DNA from: an uncultured Clostridium sp.
GTDB lineage: Bacteria > Bacillota > Clostridia > TANB77 > CAG-508
Assembly (NCBI GenBank): GCA_946496115.1
Contig: CAMMFK010000004.1
Coordinates: forward strand, 1 to 34,014
Reading direction: 5' to 3'
Length of the DNA stretch: 34,014 nt
Shown: one piece after another, positions 22,967 to 31,484 of the stretch
Position numbering within the stretch: position 1 is the stretch's first letter
How the letters are laid out: each line of letters starts with the position of its first letter
The notes under the pieces: generated by a model
Databases searched by the model: none
The model's input: the letters and a program-made list of their open reading frames with translations, nothing else
Told to the model about the DNA's origin: nothing
Translations under genes and position numbers: made by a program

Positions 22967-24718
22967 TCATTCAAGTATAGCCTTAATTCTTCTAACCCCC
23001 TGTGAACTAGCTTCTTCTTTAACAATTTTAAAATGTCCAAGTTCGCCTGTATGCTTTACGTGAGGTCCCCCACATAATTCTTTTGAAACATTTCCTATTG
23101 TATAAACAGTAACTTCATCAGGATATTTTTCTATAAACATACATTCAGCTCCTGATTTTAAAGCGTCTTCTTTTTTAATTGTTTCTACAGTAACAGGTAA
23201 ATCTGCTTTAATCCATTCATTTACCAAGTCTTCAGCAGCTTGCTTTTCTTCTAGTGTAAGTTTGTGATCACAGTTAAAATCAAATCTCATTCTTTCAGTT
23301 GTAATATTTGAGCCTCTTTGATGTGAATTTGGTCCAATAACTTTTTTAAGTGCTGCATTTAAAAGGTGTGTTGCTGTGTGATAAGCTATTGTTTTTTCAT
23401 TTTGCTCTGCCAAGCCACCTTTAAACTTTTGGTCACTACCCATTCTTGATTTTTCTTGATGCTCTTTAAACAATTTATCCACTTCACTTAAATCAACTTT
23501 AAATCCATTTTCTGTTGCTAAATCTTTTGTAACTTCTGGTGGAAATCCATATGTTTCATATAAGTTAAATATTGTCTTGCCATCAATTTTATTTATTCCT
23601 TGATTTTTAAGTCTATTTATAACTTTATTAAACTCTCTTTCACCATTATTTAAAGTTTTCATAAACTTATCTTTTTCAGCTACAATTACATCTTTAATTT
23701 CTTGTTTGTGGTCTTGTAGTTCTGGATACATTTCCTTTAATGTTTCTACATTTAATTCAATCAAGCTTGGTAATTCGTTTAAATCAATTTGTAATTTGTT
23801 TAAATGTCTTGTCATTCTACGAATTAATCTTCTTAAAATATAGCCTCTATCTAGGTTTGAAGGTCTTCCACCATCACAAATAATCATCATACTTGCACGC
23901 ATGTGTTCTGCTACAATTCTTCTGCTAGCTATATCATCATTTTTTGCTAAGCTTTTCAATTTTTCCATTACTGGACTAAAAAGTTCAGTATCAAATGGTG
24001 TTTGTTTTCCTTGTAAAAGCATTGTCATTCTCTCAAGTCCAAGACCTGTATCAACATTTTTTTGCTCTAGTTTTGTATATTTTCCATCTTTTTTGTAGTA
24101 TTCCATGAAAACATTGTTCCATATTTCCACATATTTTCCACAATCACAAGATGGCTGACAATTCTCTGAACATTTTGGCTTACCTGTGTCATAAAACATT
24201 TCTGTATCTGGTCCACAAGGTCCTTCTTCACCTGCAATCCACCAGTTATCATCTTTTCCATAAAAATATATTCTATCTTTTGGAATACCTACTTTTTCCC
24301 AACAATATGCAGTAAGCTCATCTTTTGGACAATCTTCGTCTCCTGCAAAGCAAGTAACAGATATTTTTTCGGCTGGAATACCAAGTTCCTTTGTAAGAAA
24401 TTCATAACTCATTTGGATAGATTCTTCTTTAAAATAATCTCCCAATGACCAATTGCCAAGCATTTCAAAATATGTTAAATGTCTGTTATCTCCCACTTCG
24501 TCTATATCATTTGTACGCAAACATTTTTGATAATCAGTAAGCCTTTTACCTTCTGGATGTTTCTCTCCTAAAAGATACGGTACTAATGGTTGCATACCAG
24601 CAGTTGTAAATAATACTGATGGATCATTTTCTGGAATTAATGGACTACTTGGAATTACCTTATGTCCGTGGTTTTCAAAAAATTTTAAGTATTTATTTCT
24701 AATATCTATTGCTTTCAT
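22967..24718 (-). CDS. alaS: Alanine--tRNA ligase, compact form
   Basis: AlaRS charges tRNA-Ala and edits mischarged serine and glycine. The core has FEMLGNWSLGDYF (motif 2 region) and GLGLERMTMLL (motif 3). The tRNA-binding part has GGRPSNLDRGYILRRLIRR. The editing domain keeps its zinc residues: His447 and His451 in HTATH, and Cys549 and His553 in CGGPH. At 583 residues it is about 290 shorter than usual. The C-terminal C-Ala/DHHA1 region is missing, and little remains of the beta-barrel before the editing domain. An extra Cys cluster lies near residue 180 (KCSENCQPSCDCG). The next gene starts 57 bases later, so this is a true short form rather than a frameshift. AAAGGA precedes the ATG. 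Confidence 0.93.
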   Translation of the reverse strand: MKAIDIRNKYLKFFENHGHKVIPSSPLIPENDPSVLFTTAGMQPLVPYLLGEKHPEGKRLTDYQKCLRTNDIDEVGDNRHLTYFEMLGNWSLGDYFKEESIQMSYEFLTKELGIPAEKISVTCFAGDEDCPKDELTAYCWEKVGIPKDRIYFYGKDDNWWIAGEEGPCGPDTEMFYDTGKPKCSENCQPSCDCGKYVEIWNNVFMEYYKKDGKYTKLEQKNVDTGLGLERMTMLLQGKQTPFDTELFSPVMEKLKSLAKNDDIASRRIVAEHMRASMMIICDGGRPSNLDRGYILRRLIRRMTRHLNKLQIDLNELPSLIELNVETLKEMYPELQDHKQEIKDVIVAEKDKFMKTLNNGEREFNKVINRLKNQGINKIDGKTIFNLYETYGFPPEVTKDLATENGFKVDLSEVDKLFKEHQEKSRMGSDQKFKGGLAEQNEKTIAYHTATHLLNAALKKVIGPNSHQRGSNITTERMRFDFNCDHKLTLEEKQAAEDLVNEWIKADLPVTVETIKKEDALKSGAECMFIEKYPDEVTVYTIGNVSKELCGGPHVKHTGELGHFKIVKEEASSQGVRRIKAILE

Positions 24719-24820
24719 TTTAAGTTTGTCCTTTCTTAATTTTGCATTATGTTAAGTTTGCTTTTCTTAACAAATTATAACTATTTTTAAATAACTATAT
24801 TTTCTCTTTTTAACACATAT

Positions 24821-24848
24821 ATTTTAGCATTTTATTACATTTTGTCAA
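24821..24848 (-). promoter_or_regulatory. Predicted alaS promoter
   Basis: On the minus strand TTGACA (24848-24843) and TAAAAT (24826-24821) have 16-base spacing. The leader is about 95 bases and contains a small GTTAAG/CTTAAC hairpin (24754-24774). No T-box consensus was seen. Confidence 0.6.
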
Positions 24849-24919
24849 TTGTTTTGTTATAATTCACAGTTTAATTTCTTTGCTAAAGCTCCAATATACA
24901 TTTCTCCGCATTTACTTCG

Positions 24920-24942
24920 AGTTTTCGCTATTCGCGAAAACT
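24920..24942 (-). other. Hairpin just after mtaB
   Basis: AGTTTTCGC (24920-24928) pairs perfectly with GCGAAAACT (24934-24942) around a 5-base loop, two bases past the mtaB stop. No T-run follows on the minus strand, so it is not a typical terminator. The adjoining 24860-24920 is less AT-rich than most gaps here and is unexplained. Confidence 0.5.
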
Positions 24943-24943
24943 A

Positions 24944-26368
24944 TCAAATAATTATTTTTCCATACAATTCTTCATTATTGTTTTCTACAATCTCAACATT
25001 TAATATTTTATTTACAATTTTGCTTTCATCTGTTAGGTTACCTTTTGCATTAACCATAATGTAATTTGCAGTATGACCTTTAAAGTATACATTCTTGTAT
25101 TCTTCAAATAAAACTTTAACTGTTTTTCCAATATAACTTTCATTATATTCATTTTGATTTTTGTTCGAAAGTTCTATAAGTTTTTTGCTTCTCTCCTCTT
25201 TTACTTTGCCATCAATTTGATTTTTCATTTTTATAGCAACAGTTCCTTTTTTTGGAGAATATTTAAAAATGTGCATTTTATAGAACCTTATTTTTTTAAG
25301 AAACTCATAAGTTTTTTCAAAATCTTCATCTGTCTCGTTTGGAAATCCTACAATAATGTCAGTTGTAAGAGCCACCTCAGGGTACACTTTTCTAAGCAAA
25401 TTTGCCGAATTTTCAAACTCTTCGGTTGTATATCTTCTATTCATATCTTTTAAAGTTTTATTACATCCACTTTGAAGTGATAAGTGAAAATGAGGACAAA
25501 TTTTTTCTAATTTGCTTAGTCTTGTAACAAATTCTCTAGTAATAAGTTTTGGTTCAAGTGAGCCCAATCTTATTCGTTCTATGCCTTTTACTTTATTTAT
25601 TTGTTCTAGCAATTCAATTAGTCTAAATCCACCTGTATGCAAATCATCTTTTGGATCAAATGACTTGAAATCTTGGCTATATCCAAACGTTTGTCTGTAT
25701 TTTTTTGCATCTTCATCACTAAAATCTTTTCCAAAAGAGGCTAAATGTATACCTGTAATTACAACTTCTTTTATTCCATCCTGTGCAATTTGTACTATTT
25801 CTTTTAAAACACTTTCAGGGTTTCTGCTTCTTACCTTTCCTCTAGCATAAGGAATAATGCAATATGAACAAAATCTGTCGCAGCCATCTTGTACTTTTAC
25901 TACTGCCCTGTTAAGCTCTGTATAAGTTGTAGTACCAAAGTCTAGGTAGTTATTTTGGTGCATAACGTCACTTACTTGGACTATATTGCTATTTGAACTT
26001 TTAACATCCATATTTGTGCTAATAATATTGTTTTTATTTAAATAGTCTTCCACAATTTTAACAATATTAGTCTTTTCGTTTACACCAATTACAATATCCA
26101 CTTCTAGCATTTTTTCTATTTCTTCTTTAGATGTTTGTGCATAACAACCACATACCACAATTAGAGCCTTTGGATTTTGCTCCTTGGCTCTTCTTATCAT
26201 CTGCCTTGATTTTCTCTCAGCAATATTAGTTACGGCACAAGTGTTTATGACATATATGTCTGCATTACTCTCGCTCAAATCATATCCATATGCCATAAAC
26301 TGCTGTTCCATAGCTTCTGTTTCGTATGTATTTACTTTGCAACCTAATGTATAAAATTTAACTTTCAT
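24944..26368 (-). CDS. mtaB: tRNA (t6A37) methylthiotransferase MtaB
   Basis: Radical-SAM enzyme that converts t6A to ms2t6A at position 37 of ANN-decoding tRNAs. The N-terminal UPF0004 domain has Cys10 (TLGCKVN), Cys44 (NTCAVT) and CGC at 73-75 for one iron-sulfur cluster. The radical-SAM site is Cys163, Cys167 and Cys170 (CDRFCSYC). A C-terminal TRAM-like domain ends the 474 residues. TLGCKVN is the MtaB signature versus MiaB. An extra loop around residues 215-245 (DFKSFDPKDDLHTGG) makes it slightly long. There is no ribosome site; a TATAAT box lies 9 bases before the ATG. Confidence 0.94.
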   Translation of the reverse strand: MKVKFYTLGCKVNTYETEAMEQQFMAYGYDLSESNADIYVINTCAVTNIAERKSRQMIRRAKEQNPKALIVVCGCYAQTSKEEIEKMLEVDIVIGVNEKTNIVKIVEDYLNKNNIISTNMDVKSSNSNIVQVSDVMHQNNYLDFGTTTYTELNRAVVKVQDGCDRFCSYCIIPYARGKVRSRNPESVLKEIVQIAQDGIKEVVITGIHLASFGKDFSDEDAKKYRQTFGYSQDFKSFDPKDDLHTGGFRLIELLEQINKVKGIERIRLGSLEPKLITREFVTRLSKLEKICPHFHLSLQSGCNKTLKDMNRRYTTEEFENSANLLRKVYPEVALTTDIIVGFPNETDEDFEKTYEFLKKIRFYKMHIFKYSPKKGTVAIKMKNQIDGKVKEERSKKLIELSNKNQNEYNESYIGKTVKVLFEEYKNVYFKGHTANYIMVNAKGNLTDESKIVNKILNVEIVENNNEELYGKIII

Positions 26369-26377
26369 AATGGCTAT

Positions 26378-26406
26378 ATTATACCATTTTTATGTTAATT
26401 AGGCAA
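26378..26406 (-). promoter_or_regulatory. mtaB promoter predicting a near-leaderless mRNA
   Basis: On the minus strand TTGCCT (26406-26401), a 17-base spacer and TATAAT (26383-26378) preceded by TGG (extended -10). Only 9 bases separate the -10 box from the ATG, so the leader would be about 0-4 bases. Confidence 0.6.
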
Positions 26407-26412
26407 GAGGTT

Positions 26413-26550
26413 TTACATTGTTTCCATTATATATGCATTATCTTTTCCATCACCACTAATTATATTTACTTCTGGCTTTAATGTAAAAACTGAACGAACG
26501 CCTAATTCTGTTGTTTTATGACAAAAAATCTTATTTATACTAATTGTGTC
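26413..26550 (-). pseudogene. C-terminal relic of a clostridial surface protein
   Basis: A 46-codon open stretch without a start codon contains ELGVRSVFTLKPEV, then SGDGKDNAYIM before a TAA. This looks like the usual C-terminus (GVRPVFTLK, then a G-rich turn) of DUF6273/FGE-like surface proteins in gut Clostridia. The upstream part of the gene is missing. The relic ends exactly where the 25-bp dispersed repeat begins, suggesting the repeat locus is the break point. The similarity is from memory. Confidence 0.45.
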
Positions 26551-26572
26551 AAATAGGAGTGTCCCTATTGAC
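26548..26572. repeat. 25-bp repeat, copy 2 (first copy at 4172)
   Basis: The quasi-palindrome starts GTCAAATAGGAGTGTCCC and ends ATTGAC. It matches 4172-4196 at 22 of 25 positions. It lies 18 bases before the recG stop and touches the surface-protein relic. Confidence 0.7.
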
Positions 26573-26589
26573 TCGTTCCAAAACTAAAA

Positions 26590-28653
26590 TTATATTGTAA
26601 TTTCTTCTTTTGATGTAAAGTTTTCTCTTACTAGTAGCTTTAATGGTTTGTTTTCTTCTTTTTCCAGTTTTGGGTCTTTTTGTATTATTTCAGTTGCTAA
26701 TGCTTGGACTTCTTTTAACTCTTCCATATCTTGAAACAAGTTGGCTATTTTAAATTCTGGAAGTCCATGCTGTTTTGTTCCAAAGAATTCGCCTGAGCCT
26801 CTTAGCTCTAGGTCTTTTTCTGCAATAACAAATCCGTTGTCTGTTTTTGTCATTGTTTCCATTCTTTGTCTTGTTATATCACTTCCGCCATTATATTTTA
26901 GTATACAATATGATTCATATTCTCCTCTTCCTACTCTTCCTCTTAATTGGTGAAGTTGTGCTAGTCCAAATCTTTCGGCATTTTCTATTACCATTACACT
27001 TGCATTTGGTACGTCTACACCAACTTCTATTACTGTTGTTGATATAAGTATTTGTATTTCCCCATTTTTAAATCTTGTCATTATATCATCTTTTTCTTTT
27101 GATTTCATTTTTCCGTGTAAATATTCTACTGTAAAATCTTTAAACATTTCATTTTTATATTTTTCATAAAGCTCTGTTACTGCTCTTAAATTGGCTGTAC
27201 TTTCGTCTTCCCCTTCTTCTACCAATGGGCAAACTATATATGCTTGTCTTCCTTCTTGCACTTGCTGTTTTATGAAATTGTTTACTCTTTCTTCATATCT
27301 TTTGCTTACTGCATATGTTTCTACTTTTTTTCTATTTGGTGGTAATTCGTCTATTATTGATATGTCCAAATCTCCATATAGTATAAGTGCTAATGTTCTA
27401 GGTATTGGTGTTGCTGTCATTACTAATACGTCTGGATTATCTCCTTTTGCTACTATTTTTGCTCTTTGTTTTACACCAAATCTGTGTTGTTCATCTGTTA
27501 CAACTAAACCTAATTTTTTAAATACTACATTTTCTTCCAATAATGCATGTGTTCCAATTAAAATATCTACTTCTCCATTTTCTACTTTTTCTAGCACTTC
27601 TCTTTTTCTTTTAGCTGTCATGCCTCCTACTAGTTCTTCACAAACTATACCATATTGTTCAAGTGTTTTTTTATAGTTTTGGACATGTTGCTTTGCTAAA
27701 ATCATGGTTGGTGCTAAAACTGCTACTTGATATCCACTTTTTACTGCTTTATATGCTGATACCATTGATACCACTGTTTTTCCGGAGCCAACATCACCTT
27801 GAAGTAGTCTATTCATTGGCTTTTCATTTTCCATGTCTTTGTTTATATCTTCTAATACCCTTACTTGGGCATTTGTTAATTTAAATGGTAAATTATTTAT
27901 TACATCTGACATTTGTACATTTTTATCGTATTTTATGCCTTTTACTTGCTCATTATTTTCGTATTTTAATGCAAGTAATCCCAACTGCATTGATAAAAGT
28001 TCATCAAATACTAGTCTTTTTCTTGCTCTATTAAAATTTTGAAAATCTTTTGGAAAATGTATTTCATTCGTTGCTGTGTTAATATTCATTAAGTTATATT
28101 CTTTTATTAAATATTCTGGTAATACTTCTGGTAATTCATTATTTACTAATTTTATTCCATTTTCTATTATTTGCCTAATACTATTTTGAGACAATGAGTT
28201 TGTTAGTGGATATAATGGAATTATTTTACCTGTATTTTTAGTTTTTTCTATGCTGTCATATGTTGGACTATTTAATTCTATTACACCGTTTTTTATGGAT
28301 ACTTTAGCGTAAAATCTATATTTTTGTCCTTTTTTTATGTTGTCTTTTACATATGGTTGATTAAACCAAGTAACAATAGCACTATCTGTATCATCTTTTA
28401 TAAGCAATTTTTCAAAACTTCTATTTCTATTTATGTATCTAACATTTACTTCTGTTAATGCTACCGCTTCTATTGTATATTTTTCACCATCTTTTACATC
28501 TCTTAGGCTTGTTATAATACTTCTATCTTCATAATCTCTTGGATAATATGTAATTAAGTCTTTTAATGTAAATATGTTTAGTTTGTTTAGCAATTTTGCT
28601 TTATTTGGACCTACTCCCTTTACGTATTTTACGTCTTTTTTTAAATCTATCAT
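26590..28653 (-). CDS. recG: ATP-dependent DNA helicase RecG
   Basis: RecG regresses stalled replication forks and branch-migrates junctions. It has an N-terminal wedge/OB domain (about residues 1-240, with KYVKGVGPNKAKLL at the start), Walker A GDVGSGKT (286-293), DEQH (387-390), and the second RecA-like domain with STTVIEVGVDVPNA and the QLRGRVGRG motif. At 687 residues it is full length. GAGG precedes the ATG. It is first on this strand segment, with tRNA-Trp divergent. The C-terminal end abuts the dispersed repeat. Confidence 0.97.
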   Translation of the reverse strand: MIDLKKDVKYVKGVGPNKAKLLNKLNIFTLKDLITYYPRDYEDRSIITSLRDVKDGEKYTIEAVALTEVNVRYINRNRSFEKLLIKDDTDSAIVTWFNQPYVKDNIKKGQKYRFYAKVSIKNGVIELNSPTYDSIEKTKNTGKIIPLYPLTNSLSQNSIRQIIENGIKLVNNELPEVLPEYLIKEYNLMNINTATNEIHFPKDFQNFNRARKRLVFDELLSMQLGLLALKYENNEQVKGIKYDKNVQMSDVINNLPFKLTNAQVRVLEDINKDMENEKPMNRLLQGDVGSGKTVVSMVSAYKAVKSGYQVAVLAPTMILAKQHVQNYKKTLEQYGIVCEELVGGMTAKRKREVLEKVENGEVDILIGTHALLEENVVFKKLGLVVTDEQHRFGVKQRAKIVAKGDNPDVLVMTATPIPRTLALILYGDLDISIIDELPPNRKKVETYAVSKRYEERVNNFIKQQVQEGRQAYIVCPLVEEGEDESTANLRAVTELYEKYKNEMFKDFTVEYLHGKMKSKEKDDIMTRFKNGEIQILISTTVIEVGVDVPNASVMVIENAERFGLAQLHQLRGRVGRGEYESYCILKYNGGSDITRQRMETMTKTDNGFVIAEKDLELRGSGEFFGTKQHGLPEFKIANLFQDMEELKEVQALATEIIQKDPKLEKEENKPLKLLVRENFTSKEEITI

Positions 28654-28772
28654 TGATTTTCCTCAAACTTTCCTCTCAATAACTATATTCTATCACACGA
28701 ACATTGGTTTGTAAATATTTTTTTATAATGTGTATTTTTTATGAAAATGTATAATTACTTTTGCAAATCCAC

Positions 28773-28801
28773 TTGATTAAATTGAATTTTTGTGTTATTA
28801 T
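28773..28801 (+). promoter_or_regulatory. Predicted tRNA-Trp promoter
   Basis: TTGATT (28773-28778) and TATTAT (28796-28801) have 17-base spacing, putting the start near 28808, about 13 bases before the tRNA. Confidence 0.55.
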
Positions 28802-28820
28802 TATATTTGTTACAAGTCAT

Positions 28821-28895
28821 AGGGGTATGATGTTAATGGTAGCATTCCGGTCTCCAAAACCGTGCGTGAGGGTTCAAATCCTTCTACCCCTGCCA
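28821..28895 (+). tRNA. tRNA-Trp (anticodon CCA)
   Basis: The acceptor is AGGGGTA/TACCCCT with discriminator G and encoded CCA. The anticodon loop is CTCCAAA. The T-arm is GAGGG-TTCAAAT-CCTTC. The anticodon stem CCGGT/ACCGT leaves a C:T at its outer pair, and the D-stem ATGT/GCAT uses one T-G pair. Confidence 0.96.
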
Positions 28896-29006
28896 AATTA
28901 CTTTATGCAAATCTTGTGTAAGGTATTTTTTATTTTTCAAAAACAATCTTATTTTTTACTTATAGTACAATAGTTAGTTTTATGGGGCACTTAGATTGGA
29001 GTTTTT

Positions 29007-29597
29007 ATGTTAAAAGCTTTTAATAAGTGTTTTATTTTTTTAATTATTTTTATTTTTGTAATCTGTTTTCTTTTTGTACCTATATTTTATTCTACTAATT
29101 CTGCTTATTCAGATGAATATTATGAAGAATTGCTTTTAAGTGGCGATGGCTTTTTTTGGCCTCTTCCTGGGTATACATATATTTCATCTTATTTTGGCAA
29201 GCGTGAATCTCCTACTTCCGGTGCATCTAGCTATCATTCTGGCATAGATATTCCCGCTTCAAATGGTACAAATATTTATGCAGTAGAAAGTGGCACTATT
29301 ACTTTTGCTAGTTGGGGTGCTGGTGGTGGTTATACCATTGTTTTAGAACTTGATAAATATGATAATATTTCTGTTTCTTATTGCCATTTATCTCCCAATT
29401 ATATTGTACATCGAAATGATTATGTAGAGAAAGGTCAGCTTATAGCACATGTCGGTCCAAAAAACGTATATGGCATTAATAACAACCCTTATAAAGATAG
29501 TAATGGCAATCCTACAAATGGTGCTACTACTGGCTGTCATTTGCATTTAACAATTAAAGTAGATGGTAAGGCAGTAAATCCATTGGAATTTTTTTAA
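29007..29597 (+). CDS. Secreted M23-family metallopeptidase
   Basis: Zinc peptidase that cleaves peptidoglycan cross-bridges or stems. The 196-residue protein has an N-terminal signal/anchor (about residues 8-27), then the LytM domain. Metal ligands are His77 and Asp81 (HSGIDIP) and His180 (CHLHLTI), with His178 as catalytic partner and His127 (SYCHLS) also conserved. The active site appears intact, so it is not a degenerate LytM activator. A GGAG-like ribosome site lies before the ATG. It is a single gene between tRNA-Trp and a bidirectional terminator. The specific cut site is unknown. Confidence 0.92.
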   Translation: MLKAFNKCFIFLIIFIFVICFLFVPIFYSTNSAYSDEYYEELLLSGDGFFWPLPGYTYISSYFGKRESPTSGASSYHSGIDIPASNGTNIYAVESGTITFASWGAGGGYTIVLELDKYDNISVSYCHLSPNYIVHRNDYVEKGQLIAHVGPKNVYGINNNPYKDSNGNPTNGATTGCHLHLTIKVDGKAVNPLEFF

Positions 29598-29615
29598 TAT
29601 TAGTTTTATGAAAAG

Positions 29616-29653
29616 TAAAAGCATTTAACTGCTTTTATAGTTAAATGCTTTTA
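29616..29653. terminator. Bidirectional terminator between M23 gene and zinc-ribbon gene
   Basis: A perfect 15-bp stem (TAAAAGCATTTAACT at 29616-29630 pairs with 29639-29653) has an 8-base loop and T-rich flanks on both strands. It serves two convergent genes. Confidence 0.85.
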
Positions 29654-29655
29654 TT

Positions 29656-30327
29656 TTACATATCGTCTTCATTTTCATTTACTTGATTGTTGTTTTCAGT
29701 TGTGTTTTCTTGATTACTTGGCTTATTTGGGTTTTCTGAATTATTATTTTGCTTATTTTTTGATTTAGAACTATCTTCAGCATTGTACTCATTTTCATCT
29801 TCTCTAATAGAATTTGAAGCTTCTTTCGTATCTTCCGACACACTTTCTAAATCTTCATCATAGCATATACTTGCACAATGATCACACTCACCGTCGCAAT
29901 AGTCATCCCAATCAAGTTCTATTTCTTTATGACATTTTGGACATTCTATTTCATCTTTTAAGTCTGCGTCTTGGCCAACCACAAATTCATAATTGCAATA
30001 TGGGCATTGTATTTCAAATTCAAAATCATCCTCATTGTTATAATTGCCTTGAATTAGATTATCTGAATTATATTCATCATACTCTTCTTCATCTTCATCA
30101 ATATATATATCTTCTTCTATTCTTTTCAGAGATTTTTGTATTGAATCTATTTTATTTGATAATATTTCATACTGACTATTACTTTCTAATGCTCTATTTG
30201 TAATATCCATAAACATAACACTTAATTCTAGGATTTTGCCTTTTACAAATTCTAGTTCATTAGGGTCTTTTATCGCCTTTTCTATATCTGATAAGATTTT
30301 TGCAAACTCATTTTTAGGTTCTATCAT
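29656..30327 (-). CDS. Zinc-ribbon protein, CD1247-like
   Basis: The 223-residue protein has a helical N-terminal part (about residues 1-75), an acidic stretch, and a zinc ribbon with CPYC and CPKC (near residues 107 and 129). A further CDHC and a Cys follow near 150. The last 60 residues are Asn/Glu/Ser-rich low complexity. The layout resembles proteins called CD1247-type in Clostridia, of unknown function. The start at 30327 is chosen because AAAGGAG lies 5 bases upstream. The TTG at 30342 includes that ribosome site. It follows efp on the same strand. Confidence 0.75.
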   Translation of the reverse strand: MIEPKNEFAKILSDIEKAIKDPNELEFVKGKILELSVMFMDITNRALESNSQYEILSNKIDSIQKSLKRIEEDIYIDEDEEEYDEYNSDNLIQGNYNNEDDFEFEIQCPYCNYEFVVGQDADLKDEIECPKCHKEIELDWDDYCDGECDHCASICYDEDLESVSEDTKEASNSIREDENEYNAEDSSKSKNKQNNNSENPNKPSNQENTTENNNQVNENEDDM

Positions 30328-30385
30328 AAAATCTCCTTTCAAATACCAACTTTATAAGTTAAATAATAAAATTGATTTAAAAATT

Positions 30386-30952
30386 TTAAATTCTTTCCAT
30401 GTATTCACCAGTTCTTGTATCTACTCTAATAATGTCTCCGATATTAACAAACATAGGAACTGTTAATTCATATCCATTTTCAAGTGTTGCAGGTTTACCT
30501 GATGTTGTTGCTGTGTTTCCAGAAAATCCAGGTTCTGTATATGTAACTTCAAGTTCTACAAATATAGGTGGTTCTATTGAAAATACCTTACCTTTATATG
30601 ATAATACTTTTACATTCATATTCTCTTTCAAGAATTTTAAACTATCACCCAATTGTTCTTTATTAAGTGGAATTTGTTCGTACGTATTGTTATCCATAAA
30701 ATAATACAATCCACCATCTTCATATAAATATTGCATCTCTTTCTTCTCAATTTCTGCTGCTTGGAATTTTTCTGATGGGTTAAATGTTTTTTCTAAAACA
30801 CTTCCTGTTATAACATTTTTTATTTTTGTTCTAACAAATGCTGATCCCTTTCCTGGTTTTACGTGTTGAAATTCAACTATTCTATAAACATTTCCTTCCA
30901 TTTCAAATGTTGTTCCATTTCTAAAATCACCTGCTGAATATACTGTTGCCAT
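30386..30952 (-). CDS. efp: Elongation factor P
   Basis: EF-P rescues ribosomes stalled at polyproline. The 188-residue protein has three beta-barrel domains. The loop [12 protein letters not shown] carries Lys35, equivalent to Lys32 of Bacillus EF-P, the residue modified with 5-aminopentanol there. The C-terminus [17 protein letters not shown] is typical. The ribosome site AGGGGG lies before the ATG. It has its own promoter (TTGATT/TAAAAT) just past the ruvX terminator. Confidence 0.97.
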   Translation of the reverse strand: MATVYSAGDFRNGTTFEMEGNVYRIVEFQHVKPGKGSAFVRTKIKNVITGSVLEKTFNPSEKFQAAEIEKKEMQYLYEDGGLYYFMDNNTYEQIPLNKEQLGDSLKFLKENMNVKVLSYKGKVFSIEPPIFVELEVTYTEPGFSGNTATTSGKPATLENGYELTVPMFVNIGDIIRVDTRTGEYMERI

Positions 30953-30997
30953 TATTATTTCCCCCTTAACTAAAATTTATTCATAAACATATAATTT

Positions 30998-31026
30998 ATT
31001 TTACACCATATTTGCCTAAAAATCAA
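30998..31026 (-). promoter_or_regulatory. Predicted efp promoter
   Basis: On the minus strand TTGATT (31026-31021) and TAAAAT (31003-30998) have 17-base spacing. The -35 box touches the preceding terminator. Confidence 0.6.
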
Positions 31027-31058
31027 GCTTTTTATGTCAATTAGTACATAAAAAGCTT
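31025..31058 (-). terminator. Terminator of the ireB-ruvX operon
   Basis: A perfect 13-bp stem (AAGCTTTTTATGT at 31025-31037 pairs with 31046-31058) has an 8-base loop and is followed on the minus strand by GATTTTTAG. Confidence 0.8.
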
Positions 31059-31067
31059 ACCTTAATT

Positions 31068-31484
31068 TTATTTTTTATTAATATAACTTTCTAAAATATA
31101 TACTGCTGCAATTGTATCTACTATTTGTTTTTTCTTTTTATTATTTACATTTAAATAGTTCATAGTTTTATGAGCTTCTACTGTTGTTAATCTTTCGTCT
31201 ACTAATACAATATTTATTTTATTAAATCTAGATTTTAGTTTATGAATAAAATTATCTGTTTCAATTGATCTTTGACTTTTGCTACCATCCATATTTAATG
31301 GATTTCCTACAACAAAAGTTTCTATATTGTACTGTTCTACAATTTCAGCTAATCTTTTTAATATTATTTTATCGTTTCCATTTGATGTTATTGTTCCTAA
31401 TCCCTGGGCAGTTATACCTAATTCATCTGTTATAGCCAACCCTGTTCTGACCGTTCCATAATCTATTCCTAATATTCTATTCAT
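31068..31484 (-). CDS. ruvX: RuvX/YqgF RNase H-fold nuclease
   Basis: The 138-residue RNase H-like protein is known as a putative Holliday-junction resolvase and implicated in pre-16S rRNA 5' processing. It begins LGIDYGTVRTGLAITDELG (first catalytic Asp), has VGNPLNMDG near residue 60, VDERLTTVEA near 95 and a C-terminal VDTIAAVYILESY Asp. All acidic residues are present. Its ATG overlaps the ireB stop by one base (TAATG), so it is translationally coupled, the standard Firmicutes order ireB-ruvX. Confidence 0.95.
   Translation of the reverse strand: MNRILGIDYGTVRTGLAITDELGITAQGLGTITSNGNDKIILKRLAEIVEQYNIETFVVGNPLNMDGSKSQRSIETDNFIHKLKSRFNKINIVLVDERLTTVEAHKTMNYLNVNNKKKKQIVDTIAAVYILESYINKK

Noticed and set aside
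24719-24820. T-box riboswitch before alaS
   Set aside because: The leader is only about 95 bases, with one short hairpin and no T-box consensus.
30328-30342. TTG start for the zinc-ribbon gene
   Set aside because: These codons contain the AAAGGAG ribosome site for the ATG at 30327.
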